Below are positions 39,583 to 48,228 of a stretch of DNA of 64,000 nt, in pieces. The position numbers were made by a program, and so were the translations under genes. The stretch lies in contig NZ_NNBK01000022.1 in assembly GCF_002803075.1 (NCBI RefSeq), positions 1 to 64,000 on the forward strand. The letters are read 5' to 3'. The notes under the pieces are model-generated. The model saw only the letters and a program-made list of their open reading frames with translations. It made no database searches and had not been told where the DNA came from. This DNA comes from Streptomyces sp. CB01373. Its GTDB lineage: Bacteria; Actinomycetota; Actinomycetes; Streptomycetales; Streptomycetaceae. Every line of letters starts with the position of its first letter. Positions within the stretch are counted from its first letter, which is position 1.

Positions 39583-40908
39583 GTGGTGACCAGCACAAAG
39601 CGCCACAAGCCAGACCGGCGCACCTACGTCCTCGACACCAGCGTCCTGCTGGCGGACCCGAACGCCCTGACCCGTTTCGACGAGCACGAGGTCGTGCTCC
39701 CCATCGTCGTGGTCACGGAACTGGAGGCCAAGCGGCACCATCCCGAACTCGGCTACTTCGCCCGGCAGGCCCTGCGCCTGCTGGACGACTACCGGGTCCG
39801 GCACGGCCGCCTCGACGCCCCCATCCCGATCGGGGACCTCGGCGGAACGATCCGGGTCGAGCTCAACCACTCGGACCCCAGCGTGCTGCCCACCGGCTAC
39901 CGCCTGGGGGACAACGACTCCCGCATCCTCGCGGTCGCCCGCAATCTCCAGGCGGAGGGCTACGACGTCACCGTCGTCTCGAAGGACCTGCCGCTGCGCA
40001 TCAAGGCGTCCTCCGTGGGCCTGCTGGCCGAGGAGTACCGCGCGGAACTCGCCATCACCGACTCCTCCGGCTGGACCGGAATGTCCGAACTCACCCTGCC
40101 GGGTGAGCAGGTGGACGTTCTCTTCGAGGAGGGGCACCTCCACGTGCCGGAGGCGGCCGAACTGCCCGTGCACACCGGACTGACGATCCAGTCCGAGCGG
40201 GGCAGGGCCCTCGGCCGCGTCACGCCCGAGGGCGGGGTGCGCCTGGTGCGCGGCGACCGGGAGGCGTTCGGCATCAAGGGGCGCAGCGCGGAGCAGCGGA
40301 TCGCCCTGGACCTGCTGCTCGACCCGGACGTCGGGATCGTGTCGATGGGCGGCCGGGCCGGTACCGGCAAGTCGGCGCTGGCGCTGTGCGCGGGTCTGGA
40401 GGCGGTCCTGGAGCGCCGTCAGCACCAGAAGGTGATGGTCTTCCGTCCGCTGTACGCCGTCGGCGGCCAGGAGCTCGGCTATCTGCCGGGCACCGAGGCG
40501 GAGAAGATGAGCCCGTGGGCGCAGGCGGTCTTCGACACGCTGTCGGCGGTCACGTCCCGGGACGTCATCGAGGAGGTCACCGCGCGCGGGATGCTGGAGG
40601 TGCTGCCGCTCACCCACATCCGCGGCCGCTCGCTGCACGACGCGTTCGTGATCGTGGACGAGGCGCAGTCGCTGGAACGGAACGTCCTGCTGACCGTTCT
40701 GTCCCGGATCGGGGCCAATTCGCGGGTGGTTCTGACCCATGACGTGGCGCAGCGGGACAATCTGCGGGTCGGCCGCTACGACGGTGTCGTCGCCGTCGTG
40801 GAGAAGCTGAAGGGTCATCCGCTCTTCGCGCACGTGACGCTGACCCGGTCCGAGAGGTCCCAGATTGCGGCCCTTGTGACCGAAATGCTGGAGGACGGGC
40901 ACATCTGA
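39583..40908 (+). CDS. PIN domain-PhoH fusion (PhoH2-like)
   Basis: A 441-residue protein. The N-terminal PIN domain (about 1-135) starts YVLDTSVLLADPNAL and has LGDNDSRILAVARNLQ with acidic residues. The C-terminal PhoH ATPase has Walker A GGRAGTGKSALAL and Walker B FVIVDEAQSLE. Such fusions (PhoH2) are RNA helicase/ribonucleases. The GTG at 39583 follows GAGGGGG at 11 bases; a GTG at 39586 is also possible. The upstream frame lacks bias. Confidence 0.92.
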   Translation: MVTSTKRHKPDRRTYVLDTSVLLADPNALTRFDEHEVVLPIVVVTELEAKRHHPELGYFARQALRLLDDYRVRHGRLDAPIPIGDLGGTIRVELNHSDPSVLPTGYRLGDNDSRILAVARNLQAEGYDVTVVSKDLPLRIKASSVGLLAEEYRAELAITDSSGWTGMSELTLPGEQVDVLFEEGHLHVPEAAELPVHTGLTIQSERGRALGRVTPEGGVRLVRGDREAFGIKGRSAEQRIALDLLLDPDVGIVSMGGRAGTGKSALALCAGLEAVLERRQHQKVMVFRPLYAVGGQELGYLPGTEAEKMSPWAQAVFDTLSAVTSRDVIEEVTARGMLEVLPLTHIRGRSLHDAFVIVDEAQSLERNVLLTVLSRIGANSRVVLTHDVAQRDNLRVGRYDGVVAVVEKLKGHPLFAHVTLTRSERSQIAALVTEMLEDGHI

Positions 40909-41359
40909 TCCAATTCGCCCACTCAGGAGGGGTGGTGCGGGAGTTGGCGCCGTCCGGCAAAGGCCTGAGCCTAGCCGGGCGGCGTCCGCGTTCGCGGGCG
41001 TTCGGGGAAATCCCCTGAGCCGAACGAGGTGTGAGCTTTCACACGCAACTCGGAATTGCCCTGCGGCGTTGGATTACGGCAGAGTCTCACTCCTGTCAGG
41101 CCCCGCATACGACACATCCGTACCCCCTGGGGGAACCGCCAAGGCGTCAAGCCCTGGGGGAGGTATGGGACACCTGAAACAACACGCTTTCAACTCCATA
41201 GCGTCGTCGTATGCCGCCCGAGCACCACGCGGCGCTCCCCTCGCGGGAGTTGCCCACCGGGCCCGTGCCTCCCGTGACCCCGCAGTTGGGAGGCCAGTGC
41301 CAGGGGCACGATTGCGTCCGCCAGGGTCACCGAAGCGGGCGATGCTGGAAGGAAACCGT
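40909..41359. other. 451-bp leader region of the SLT gene
   Basis: Near 41120-41167 G-rich runs (CCCCCTGGGGGAACC and CCCTGGGGGAGG) can pair in alternative ways. The open frame from 41165 has mixed third-position bases, unlike coding DNA, so this is leader, not gene. Lytic genes in actinobacteria are often behind c-di-AMP (ydaO) riboswitches, but the GGGGTGAATC-like and GCTAACC-like parts of that motif are not evident. Confidence 0.45.
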
Positions 41360-42055
41360 GTGAGCCGGATCTCGGTCCGGGGATTCGCAGTGGCCTCCGC
41401 CACCGCGGTCACCGCTGTCGGAAGCGTCGTCGGCGTTGCCACGGGCAGCACCGCGCAGAACAACGACGCCGAGGCGATGGCAGCCGACGCGACGCTTCTC
41501 GCGGACATACCCGTAGGCCAGCAGGCCCAGGTACAGACCGCCTCCCTGGTGCAGCAGGCCGACGCCCAGGCCATCGCCGCGGACGCGAGCGCCAAGAAGG
41601 AGGCCGAGCAGGCCGCCCGCAAGGCCGCCGCCCAGACGGCGATCGCCAAGAAGGCGGAGGCGGAGAAGGCCGAGAAGGAAGCCAAGGAGCGTGAGGAGCT
41701 CAAGGCGGCGGCCAGCCGTGCCGCGACCCGTGACGCCTCCAGCTTCGCGGTGCAGAGCTCGTACACGGTCGCGCAGATCCAGGCGATGGCGAGCTCCATG
41801 GTGCCCGCCGGCCAGTTCCAGTGCTTCAGCAACATCGTGAACCACGAGTCGAGCTGGAACTACCGGGCGGTCAACCCCTCCTCCGGCGCGTACGGCCTGT
41901 TCCAGGCGCTGCCCGGCTCCAAGATGTCCTCCGTGGGCGCCGACTGGCAGACCAACCCGGCCACCCAGATCAAGTGGGGCCTCAGCTACATGGACGGCCG
42001 CTACGGCAGCCCCTGCGACGCGTGGAACTTCTGGCAGGCCAACCACTGGTACTGA
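41360..42055 (+). CDS. secreted transglycosylase-like (SLT) lytic protein
   Basis: A 231-residue protein. Signal peptide VSRISVRGFAVASATAVTAV... ends around residue 32. Residues about 75-120 are a charged Ala/Lys/Glu coiled coil. The C-terminal SLT-like domain has QCFSNIVNHESSWNYRAVNP (catalytic Glu) and SGAYGLFQALPG. It should cleave peptidoglycan glycan strands during growth or germination. The GTG at 41360 follows GGAAGGA and a signal peptide begins at once, unlike the longer upstream reading. Confidence 0.88.
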   Translation: MSRISVRGFAVASATAVTAVGSVVGVATGSTAQNNDAEAMAADATLLADIPVGQQAQVQTASLVQQADAQAIAADASAKKEAEQAARKAAAQTAIAKKAEAEKAEKEAKEREELKAAASRAATRDASSFAVQSSYTVAQIQAMASSMVPAGQFQCFSNIVNHESSWNYRAVNPSSGAYGLFQALPGSKMSSVGADWQTNPATQIKWGLSYMDGRYGSPCDAWNFWQANHWY

Positions 42056-42085
42056 GCCGGATCACCGCCGCACTCAACCTCCGCG

Positions 42086-42116
42086 CAGCCCCTCCCCGTC
42101 TTAGGGGGAGGGGCTG
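42086..42116 (+). terminator. stem-loop terminator after the SLT gene
   Basis: CAGCCCCTCCCC (42086-42097) pairs perfectly with GGGGAGGGGCTG (42105-42116); the loop is GTCTTAG. The tail TTGCC is weak. Confidence 0.75.
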
Positions 42117-42187
42117 TTGCCCTGTACGGTCGGACCGGACGACTCCAGGGGGGAGTGGTGGGGAGAGACGGGGGAAGAGGACGGATC

Positions 42188-43567
42188 ATGTCGCGAGTGC
42201 CAGGGTGGCTCGGCAGGCTGGGCGCCGGACTCACCGAAATGGGTGAGCGGTTGGACGAACGCCGCGCCGAGGTGGAGAAGGTCCACGCCGGCCCCCCCGA
42301 CCCCATGGACGCCACCGATCACGCCCGGCCGGAGCCGGACGTGGGCGTGGACGTGGGCATGGACGTGGACGTCCAGCCCGTGCCGGACACGACGACCGCC
42401 GGCGCCGCCCGGCCCGATCCCGCCCAGGCGGTGCCGTGGGGCGTGCGGGTGGCCGCGGAGGCCGGCTGGCGGGTGCTGGTGCTCGCGGGCACCGTGTGGG
42501 TGCTGATGCGCGCTATCAGCGCCATCCAGTTGGTGGTGCTGGCGTTCGTGACCGCACTGCTCATCACGGCGCTGCTCCAGCCGGCGGTGGCCTGGCTGAG
42601 GCGGCACGGACTGCCGCGCGGGCCGGCCACCGCGCTCACCGCGATCCTCGGCTTCGTCATCATGGGGCTGATCGGGTGGTTCGTGACCTGGCAGGTCATG
42701 GAGAACATCGACACGCTCTCCAACCAGATCCAGGACGGCATCGACCAGCTCCGCAAGTGGCTGCTGGACAGCCCCTTCCATGTCACCGACAAGCAGATCA
42801 ACCAGATAGCGAAGAACCTGCGGGACGCGGTCGGTGCCAACACCGACCAGATCACCTCGGCCGGCCTCCAGGGCGTGACGGTGATCGTGGAGGCGCTGAC
42901 CGGGATCCTGCTGACGGTCTTCTCCACACTGTTCCTGCTGTACGACGGCAGGCGCATCTGGGAGTGGACGCTGAAGCTGGTGCCGGCGGCGGCGCGTCCG
43001 GGCGTGGCCGGTGCCGGCCCGCAGGCCTGGCGCACACTGACCGCGTACGTGCGCGGCACGGTGATCGTGGCGCTGATCGACGCGATCTTCATCGGCCTCG
43101 GGATCTACTTCCTCAATGTGCCGATGGCGGTGCCGCTGGCCGTCTTCATCTTCCTGTTCGCCTTCATCCCGCTGGTGGGCGCCGTGATGTCGGGCGCGCT
43201 GGCGGTGGTCGTGGCCCTGGTCACCCAGGGGGTCTTCACCGCGGTGATGGTCCTGGTGGTGGTGCTGCTGGTGCAGCAGCTCGAGGGCCATGTGCTGCAG
43301 CCGTTCATCCTCGGCCGCGCCGTGCGGGTCCACCCGCTGGCGGTGGTCCTCTCGGTCGCCGCGGGTGGGCTGATCGCAGGGATCGGCGGCGCGGTGGTGG
43401 CGGTGCCGCTGGTCGCGGTGACGAACACGGTGGTCGGGTATCTGCGGGCCTACGCGCGGGAACAGGAGCGGCGTCAGGCACGGGTGCCCGCGGCGGCTCC
43501 CGCGCAGCCGGCCACCGTGGCGTCCGGCTCGGGGAGTCACGATCCGGGCGGTTCCGAACCGAGCTGA
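42188..43567 (+). CDS. AI-2E-family membrane transporter
   Basis: A 459-residue polytopic protein of the AI-2E/PerM family. A 90-residue acidic N-terminal extension with a DVGVDVGMDVDV repeat precedes about eight helices. The family motif is visible around HVLQPFILGRAVRVHPLAVV. Substrate unknown: the family name comes from an autoinducer exporter, and relatives act as Na+(Li+)/H+ antiporters. The ATG at 42188 follows GAAGAGGA. It shares a bidirectional terminator with ahpD. Confidence 0.85.
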   Translation: MSRVPGWLGRLGAGLTEMGERLDERRAEVEKVHAGPPDPMDATDHARPEPDVGVDVGMDVDVQPVPDTTTAGAARPDPAQAVPWGVRVAAEAGWRVLVLAGTVWVLMRAISAIQLVVLAFVTALLITALLQPAVAWLRRHGLPRGPATALTAILGFVIMGLIGWFVTWQVMENIDTLSNQIQDGIDQLRKWLLDSPFHVTDKQINQIAKNLRDAVGANTDQITSAGLQGVTVIVEALTGILLTVFSTLFLLYDGRRIWEWTLKLVPAAARPGVAGAGPQAWRTLTAYVRGTVIVALIDAIFIGLGIYFLNVPMAVPLAVFIFLFAFIPLVGAVMSGALAVVVALVTQGVFTAVMVLVVVLLVQQLEGHVLQPFILGRAVRVHPLAVVLSVAAGGLIAGIGGAVVAVPLVAVTNTVVGYLRAYAREQERRQARVPAAAPAQPATVASGSGSHDPGGSEPS

Positions 43568-43573
43568 AACAGG

Positions 43574-43609
43574 CGAACCCCGTCCACCCTCAGGGGTGGA
43601 CGGGGTTCG
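43574..43609. terminator. bidirectional terminator between the AI-2E gene and ahpD
   Basis: CGAACCCCGTCCACCC (43574-43589) pairs perfectly with 43594-43609 (16 bp) across a four-base loop. A TTT in the tail on the minus strand favours termination of ahpD. Confidence 0.88.
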
Positions 43610-43624
43610 GCCGTGCGGTGCCCG

Positions 43625-44158
43625 TTACTGCGCGAGGGCCGCTTCCGCGTCGAGGGTCGTCGCGACGGCCTGGACCACCGCGGCGATCTTGAACGCCTCC
43701 TGGACGACCTCGCGCTCCACGCCGGCCTTGCGCAGGACCTGCTCGTGGGAGTCGAGGCACATGCCGCAGCCGTTGATGGCGGAGACGGCGAAGGACCACA
43801 GCTCGAAGTCGACCTTGTCGACGCCGGGGTTGCCGATGACGTTCATCCGCAGACCGGCCCGCAGGGTGCCGTACTCCTGGTCGGACAGGAGGTGGCGGGT
43901 GCGGTAGAAGACGTTGTTCATCGCCATGACGGCCGCCGCGGCCTTCGCCGCGGTGTACGCCTCCGGCGACAGGTTCGCCTTCGCCTCCGGCTCCAGCTCA
44001 CGCAGGACGATCGGCGAGCGCGAGGCGATCGCCGTCGCCAGCACCGTGCCCCACAGCTGCTGCGCGGGCAGGTCGCTGTTGCCGATGACCGAGCCCAGGT
44101 TGAGCTTCAGGTCCTTGGCGTAGTCCGGGACGGCGGACTTCAGGGAGTCCAGGGACAT
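43625..44158 (-). CDS. ahpD: alkylhydroperoxidase AhpD
   Basis: A 177-residue AhpD, the same length as the mycobacterial enzyme. The AINGCGMCLDSH motif holds the Cys-x2-Cys and His of the active site. It reduces oxidised AhpC and peroxides. The ATG at 44158 is used; a GTG at 44170 overlapping the ahpC stop would add four residues. It is coupled to ahpC with a 4-bp gap and is probably in the same OxyR-controlled transcript. Confidence 0.94.
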   Translation of the reverse strand: MSLDSLKSAVPDYAKDLKLNLGSVIGNSDLPAQQLWGTVLATAIASRSPIVLRELEPEAKANLSPEAYTAAKAAAAVMAMNNVFYRTRHLLSDQEYGTLRAGLRMNVIGNPGVDKVDFELWSFAVSAINGCGMCLDSHEQVLRKAGVEREVVQEAFKIAAVVQAVATTLDAEAALAQ

Positions 44159-44162
44159 GGGG

Positions 44163-44717
44163 TCACTCACCCGCCAGCAGAGCGACCGGGTCGAGGGTCT
44201 CGTCGCCCTTGGTCCAGTTGCAGGGGCACAGCTCGTCCGTCTGGAGGGCGTCCAGGACCCGCAGGACCTCCTTGGGGTTACGGCCGACCGAGCCCGCCGT
44301 CACCATGGAGAACTGGATCTCGTTGTTCTGGTCGACGATGAAGACCGCGCGCTTGGCGAAGCCGTCCTCACCCTCGATGCCGAGGTCGCGCATCAGCTCG
44401 TGCTTGGAGTCCGCCATCATCGGGAACGGCAGGTCACGCAGGTCGTCGTGGTCCTTGCGCCAGGCGTGGTGCACGAACTCGGAGTCGCCGGAGAAGCCGA
44501 GGACCTGGGCGTCACGGTCGGCGAACTCGTCGTTCAGCTTCCCGAAGGCGGCGATCTCGGTGGGGCACACGAAGGTGAAGTCCTTGGGCCAGGCGAAGAC
44601 GACCTTCCACTTGCCCTCATAGGTCTTGTGGTCGATCGTCTCGAACTCCTTGCCCTTCTCCAGCGAGACGCAGGCAGCCAGTTCGAACTCGGGGAACTTG
44701 TCACCGACAGTGAGCAC
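44163..44717 (-). CDS. ahpC: peroxiredoxin AhpC
   Basis: A 184-residue 2-Cys peroxiredoxin. FAWPKDFTFVCPTEIAAF contains the peroxidatic Cys, and LQTDELCPCNW holds the resolving Cys. It reduces H2O2 and organic peroxides together with AhpD. The GTG at 44717 (VLTVGDKFPEF) was chosen because AAGGAG stands five bases before it. It is divergent from oxyR, which shares its promoter region. Confidence 0.95.
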   Translation of the reverse strand: MLTVGDKFPEFELAACVSLEKGKEFETIDHKTYEGKWKVVFAWPKDFTFVCPTEIAAFGKLNDEFADRDAQVLGFSGDSEFVHHAWRKDHDDLRDLPFPMMADSKHELMRDLGIEGEDGFAKRAVFIVDQNNEIQFSMVTAGSVGRNPKEVLRVLDALQTDELCPCNWTKGDETLDPVALLAGE

Positions 44718-44811
44718 GTGCTCTCCTTGCAGCGAGGAAACACCGGTCTTGCTGGCGTTTCCCATGGGTTGGACGATGCTGATGTTGGCACACGGTGCAT
44801 TGATTACAGAA

Positions 44812-44848
44812 ATAGCTACACTCGGTCGGGTTGATCGGAGGTAGTTAT
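44812..44848. promoter_or_regulatory. candidate OxyR binding region in the ahpC-oxyR promoter
   Basis: ATAGCTAC (44812-44819) and GTAGTTAT (44841-44848) form an interrupted near-perfect inverted repeat between the divergent ahpC and oxyR genes, resembling the ATAG/CTAT half-sites of OxyR. The second half overlaps the start region of oxyR. Confidence 0.6.
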
Positions 44849-44850
44849 CA

Positions 44851-45810
44851 GTGACCGTGGGTAATCCCGGAAAGCGCAGGCAGCCTACCCTCTCCCAGTT
44901 GCGCGCCTTCGCCGCCGTCGCGGAGCATCTGCACTTCCGGGACGCCGCCGCGGCGATCGGCATGAGCCAGCCGGCCCTCTCCGGGGCCGTCTCCTCGCTG
45001 GAGGAGGCACTCGGTGTCACGCTGCTGGAGCGTACGACGCGCAAGGTGCTGCTCTCACCGGCCGGAGAGCGGCTCGCCGTGCGGACCAGGGTCGTGCTCG
45101 ACGGCATCGGCGCCCTGCTGGAGGAGGCCGAGGCCGTCCGGGCGCCCTTCACCGGCGTGCTGCGGCTCGGTGTGATCCCCACCGTCGCGCCCTATCTGCT
45201 GCCCACCGTGCTGCGGCTCGTCCACGACCGCTACCCCGACCTCGACCTCCAGGTCCACGAGGAGCAGACCGCCAGCCTGCTGGACGGGCTCGCCGCCGGG
45301 CGGCTCGACCTGCTGCTCCTCGCCGTACCTCTCGCCGTGCCCGGCGTCGTCGAACTCCCCCTGTTCGACGAGGACTTCGTCCTGGTGACCCCGCTCGGCC
45401 ACCGGCTCGGCGGCCGAGCGGGCATACCGCGCGAAGCCCTGAAGGAGCTCAATCTGCTGCTGCTCGACGAGGGGCACTGCCTGCGCGACCAGGCGCTCGA
45501 CATCTGCCGCGAGGCCGGGCGCGAGAACGCGCCGGTGTCGACGACCGCCGCGGGCCTGTCCACCCTCGTCCAGCTCGTCGCCGGCGGTCTCGGCTGCACC
45601 CTGCTGCCCCGCACCGCCCTCACGGTCGAGACCTCCCGCAACAGCCGGCTCCTCACCGGCCGCTTCGCCGACCCCGCCCCCTCCCGCCGCATCGCCCTGG
45701 CCATGCGCGGCGGCGCGGCCCGCGCCGCCGAGTACCGGGAACTGGCCGCCGCCCTGCGCGCGGACCTGCGACTCCTCCCGGTGCGGGTGCTGGACGGCGA
45801 CCGGGACTGA
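44851..45810 (+). CDS. oxyR: peroxide-sensing LysR-type regulator OxyR
   Basis: A 319-residue LysR-family regulator. The N-terminal helix-turn-helix (LRAFAAVAEHLHFRDAAAAI, MSQPALSGAVSSLEEALG) is followed by a periplasmic-binding-like domain with the redox pair in DEGHCLRDQALDIC. The GTG at 44851 follows GGAGG. OxyR activates ahpCD on oxidation in S. coelicolor; divergent layout with ahpC fits that. Confidence 0.93.
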   Translation: MTVGNPGKRRQPTLSQLRAFAAVAEHLHFRDAAAAIGMSQPALSGAVSSLEEALGVTLLERTTRKVLLSPAGERLAVRTRVVLDGIGALLEEAEAVRAPFTGVLRLGVIPTVAPYLLPTVLRLVHDRYPDLDLQVHEEQTASLLDGLAAGRLDLLLLAVPLAVPGVVELPLFDEDFVLVTPLGHRLGGRAGIPREALKELNLLLLDEGHCLRDQALDICREAGRENAPVSTTAAGLSTLVQLVAGGLGCTLLPRTALTVETSRNSRLLTGRFADPAPSRRIALAMRGGAARAAEYRELAAALRADLRLLPVRVLDGDRD

Positions 45811-45852
45811 GCCCCGGGTGCGGGGGCCCGATCCCGGATCACCCCCGCTTGA

Positions 45853-48228
45853 TCACTCCGTGCGCAGGCCCTCGGGGCGCATCAGGCGCAGCAGCGGCGG
45901 AAGGCTGAGCAGGGTGACCGTGAGAACGACACCCGCGCCCATGCCGGTCATCGCCAGCACGCTCGGCCAGTGCACGGCCACCGTCGTGCCCGTCATCTTC
46001 AGCAGCACCGCTCCCAGCGTCATCCCCACCGCCGCGGCCAGCAGCAGTCCGAGCATGACCGGGATCGCCGTCTGCCACAGCACCGACAGGCTCAGCGTGC
46101 GCCGCCGCGTGCCGAAGGCGACCAGCGCCGACAGCAGCTTCTTCCGCTCCCGCAGTTGCTCCAGCTGCGACACCAGCAGACTCGCCCCGATCAGCAGCAG
46201 CACACAGGTCGCGCCGACGAACAGGCCGGTGCGGATGGAGGCGAACTTCTTCGACTCCTCGGCGGCGGCCCACACGTGCGCGCCCGTCATCGGGTCGATC
46301 GCCGCCGCCGTGTTGCGCACGTACTCGTGCACGTTCGGGACCGACTGGTCGATCGACAGGTAGATCTGTCCCCAGACCTTCGTGGCCGTCCCCGGGGGCG
46401 CCGCGGCCGGCGTCATCAGCAGGCCGCTGTGCCTTTCTCCCCTGGGGTCCTCGATCGAGCGGGCGGGCTTCACGGTGGCCGGGACGGTCCACGGAACTTC
46501 GTCCTGCTCCGCACGGTAGGACATGTCGAAGTACAGCTCGCGGCCGGGCTTGGCCAGCTTCACGGTGTCGGCGTCGAACTCACTGCCGCTGAGGGCGAAG
46601 ACGTCCCCGTCGCGGCAGGAGGACATGCGCGCCAGCTCGCGCAGGGAGGCGCAGTCGCCGATCGTCGCCGTGGCCGAGACACGATCCTCCTCCTCGCTCT
46701 TCCAGGACTTGTCACCGACCGATCCCTGGGACAGCACCGTGGCCTTCCGCACGCCCTTCGTGGCCGAGAACTTCTCGCCGGCCCCGGTGAGCGAGATGCC
46801 CTGCGGCGCGCTCACCTCCATCTGGGCCCGGTAGAGGTTCTTTCCGGAGTCCTTGGTGTAGTCGCCCTGGATCCCGGCGAAGAGCATCTGGAGCGCGATC
46901 GCCCCGGCCACCGCGACCGCGATGCCGCTGACCAGCCGTGCCGCCGTGCCGCTGCTCAACTGGAGCCGCCGTACCGCCAGTTGCCAGGCCACTCCACCGC
47001 CGCCGAGCCGGGCGACGACCGTCTCCACGACCCACGGCAGCAGCGCGGTCACCCCGATCAGCAGCAGGGTCACGCCGCCGATCACCAGATACTGGTTGAA
47101 GTCCCCGTTGCCGCGGCCCTGGCCGAACATCGGGTAGAGCATCCCCAGCCCCACGACGGGAAGCAACAGCCGCCACCACAGCCTGCGCCGCGCGGGCTTC
47201 GCCGTGCGCACCACGCCCAGCGGCTCGATGACCACTCCGCGCAGCGCCAGCAGGGTGACCAGCACCGCCGCGGCCGGCACCGCGACCGCGACCAGCGCGG
47301 CCAGCCAGGGGGACGGGTTGAGGTAGCTGGGGAAGACGCTGATGCCGACGACCTCGACGGACCCGGCCACCTGGCGCCCGATCAGGAAGAAGACCGTACC
47401 GAAGACCAGCCCGAGCAACGCGCCCGCCATCGCCTCGCCGGCCGCGATGCGTCGGGTCATCCGGCCGTCGGAGCCGACCAGCCGGAGCGCGGCGAGCCTG
47501 CGGTCGCGCTGCTCGCCGCCGAACCGCACCGCCGCGGCGATGAACACGGCGACCGGCATCAGCAGCGCCACGAAGACGACCATCACGAGCAGCAGCAGAA
47601 CCGGGTCCGAGCGCTCCGTCCGCTGCGGACTGCCGAACTCGGTGATCCGGGCCACCTGCCAGCCGTTGATGCGCGCCGCCAGGTTCTCCACGCCCGCGTA
47701 GTAGGCCAGTTCGCGGGAGCCGATGAGTCCGCTCTCGGCGATCGTGCCGGTCACTCGGTACGGCAGCCGCTCCCGCAGCAGCCTTGCGGAGCCGGAGTCG
47801 AGCAGTTCCTCGAGCGCGGGGGAGACCACCATCTCGCCCGGCTTCGGGTACGCGGCCACTCCCGGGGGAAGCGGAGCCCGCGGCCCCTCGGGCTCCACCA
47901 GACGTCCGCGCACCTCCTTGTCGTGGTACGTCGTGTCGACGTCCGCGATCACCAGGGTGTCGTCGGCCTTCGGCGGGGGGTTCTGGATGTAGGTGTAGTC
48001 CTCGCGGGCCTCGCTCCGCTCGTGCCGTACCGACAGCGCGCTCGGTATCGCGGTCGTGAGCAGCAGCAGTGCCACGCCGAGCCCGACGCCGACCGCCGTG
48101 AGCACGACCCGGAGCCATCCCTCGCGTCCCCCCGTGAACGCGAACCTGGCCCCCATGCTCAGGTCGCGAGCCCTCCCCCAAGCTCTCGACTGCGCTCGAG
48201 CAGGGAGGTGCCCCCATCGCACGCTCAT
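45853..48228 (-). CDS. FtsX-type ABC transporter permease
   Basis: A 791-residue permease with two FtsX-like domains. An N-terminal helix (VVLTAVGVGLGVALLLLTTA) is followed by a large extracytoplasmic loop, three helices, then a second domain with three C-terminal helices (GMGAGVVLTVTLLSL). It starts at ATG 48228, overlapping the ATPase stop (ATGA). Codons 5-19 (WGHLPARAQSRAWGRARD) derive from copy B of the interspersed repeat, giving an unusual Arg-rich N-terminus. An ATG at MGARFAF may be the ancestral start. Confidence 0.88.
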   Translation of the reverse strand: MSVRWGHLPARAQSRAWGRARDLSMGARFAFTGGREGWLRVVLTAVGVGLGVALLLLTTAIPSALSVRHERSEAREDYTYIQNPPPKADDTLVIADVDTTYHDKEVRGRLVEPEGPRAPLPPGVAAYPKPGEMVVSPALEELLDSGSARLLRERLPYRVTGTIAESGLIGSRELAYYAGVENLAARINGWQVARITEFGSPQRTERSDPVLLLLVMVVFVALLMPVAVFIAAAVRFGGEQRDRRLAALRLVGSDGRMTRRIAAGEAMAGALLGLVFGTVFFLIGRQVAGSVEVVGISVFPSYLNPSPWLAALVAVAVPAAAVLVTLLALRGVVIEPLGVVRTAKPARRRLWWRLLLPVVGLGMLYPMFGQGRGNGDFNQYLVIGGVTLLLIGVTALLPWVVETVVARLGGGGVAWQLAVRRLQLSSGTAARLVSGIAVAVAGAIALQMLFAGIQGDYTKDSGKNLYRAQMEVSAPQGISLTGAGEKFSATKGVRKATVLSQGSVGDKSWKSEEEDRVSATATIGDCASLRELARMSSCRDGDVFALSGSEFDADTVKLAKPGRELYFDMSYRAEQDEVPWTVPATVKPARSIEDPRGERHSGLLMTPAAAPPGTATKVWGQIYLSIDQSVPNVHEYVRNTAAAIDPMTGAHVWAAAEESKKFASIRTGLFVGATCVLLLIGASLLVSQLEQLRERKKLLSALVAFGTRRRTLSLSVLWQTAIPVMLGLLLAAAVGMTLGAVLLKMTGTTVAVHWPSVLAMTGMGAGVVLTVTLLSLPPLLRLMRPEGLRTE
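48174..48217. repeat. interspersed 44-bp repeat, copy B (5' end of the permease gene)
   Basis: Near-identical to copy A at 7003-7045: TCCCCCAAGCTCTCGACT, then GCTCGAGCAGGG and CCCCCAT, with a few base changes and one extra base. It lies inside the first 20 codons of the ABC permease gene. Confidence 0.85.

Noticed and set aside
41100..41359. c-di-AMP (ydaO) riboswitch in the SLT leader
   Set aside because: A GGGGGAACC run is present, but the other hallmark segments of the motif are not, so it is not annotated as such.
41165..41359. Earlier in-frame ATG for the SLT protein behind GGGGGAGG
   Set aside because: Spacing to the ATG is too short, codon third positions are not G/C-biased, and it would bury the signal peptide.
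42339..42376. GTGGAC-type microsatellite in the AI-2E gene
   Set aside because: Short, imperfect and coding for an acidic tail; not considered a separate functional element.
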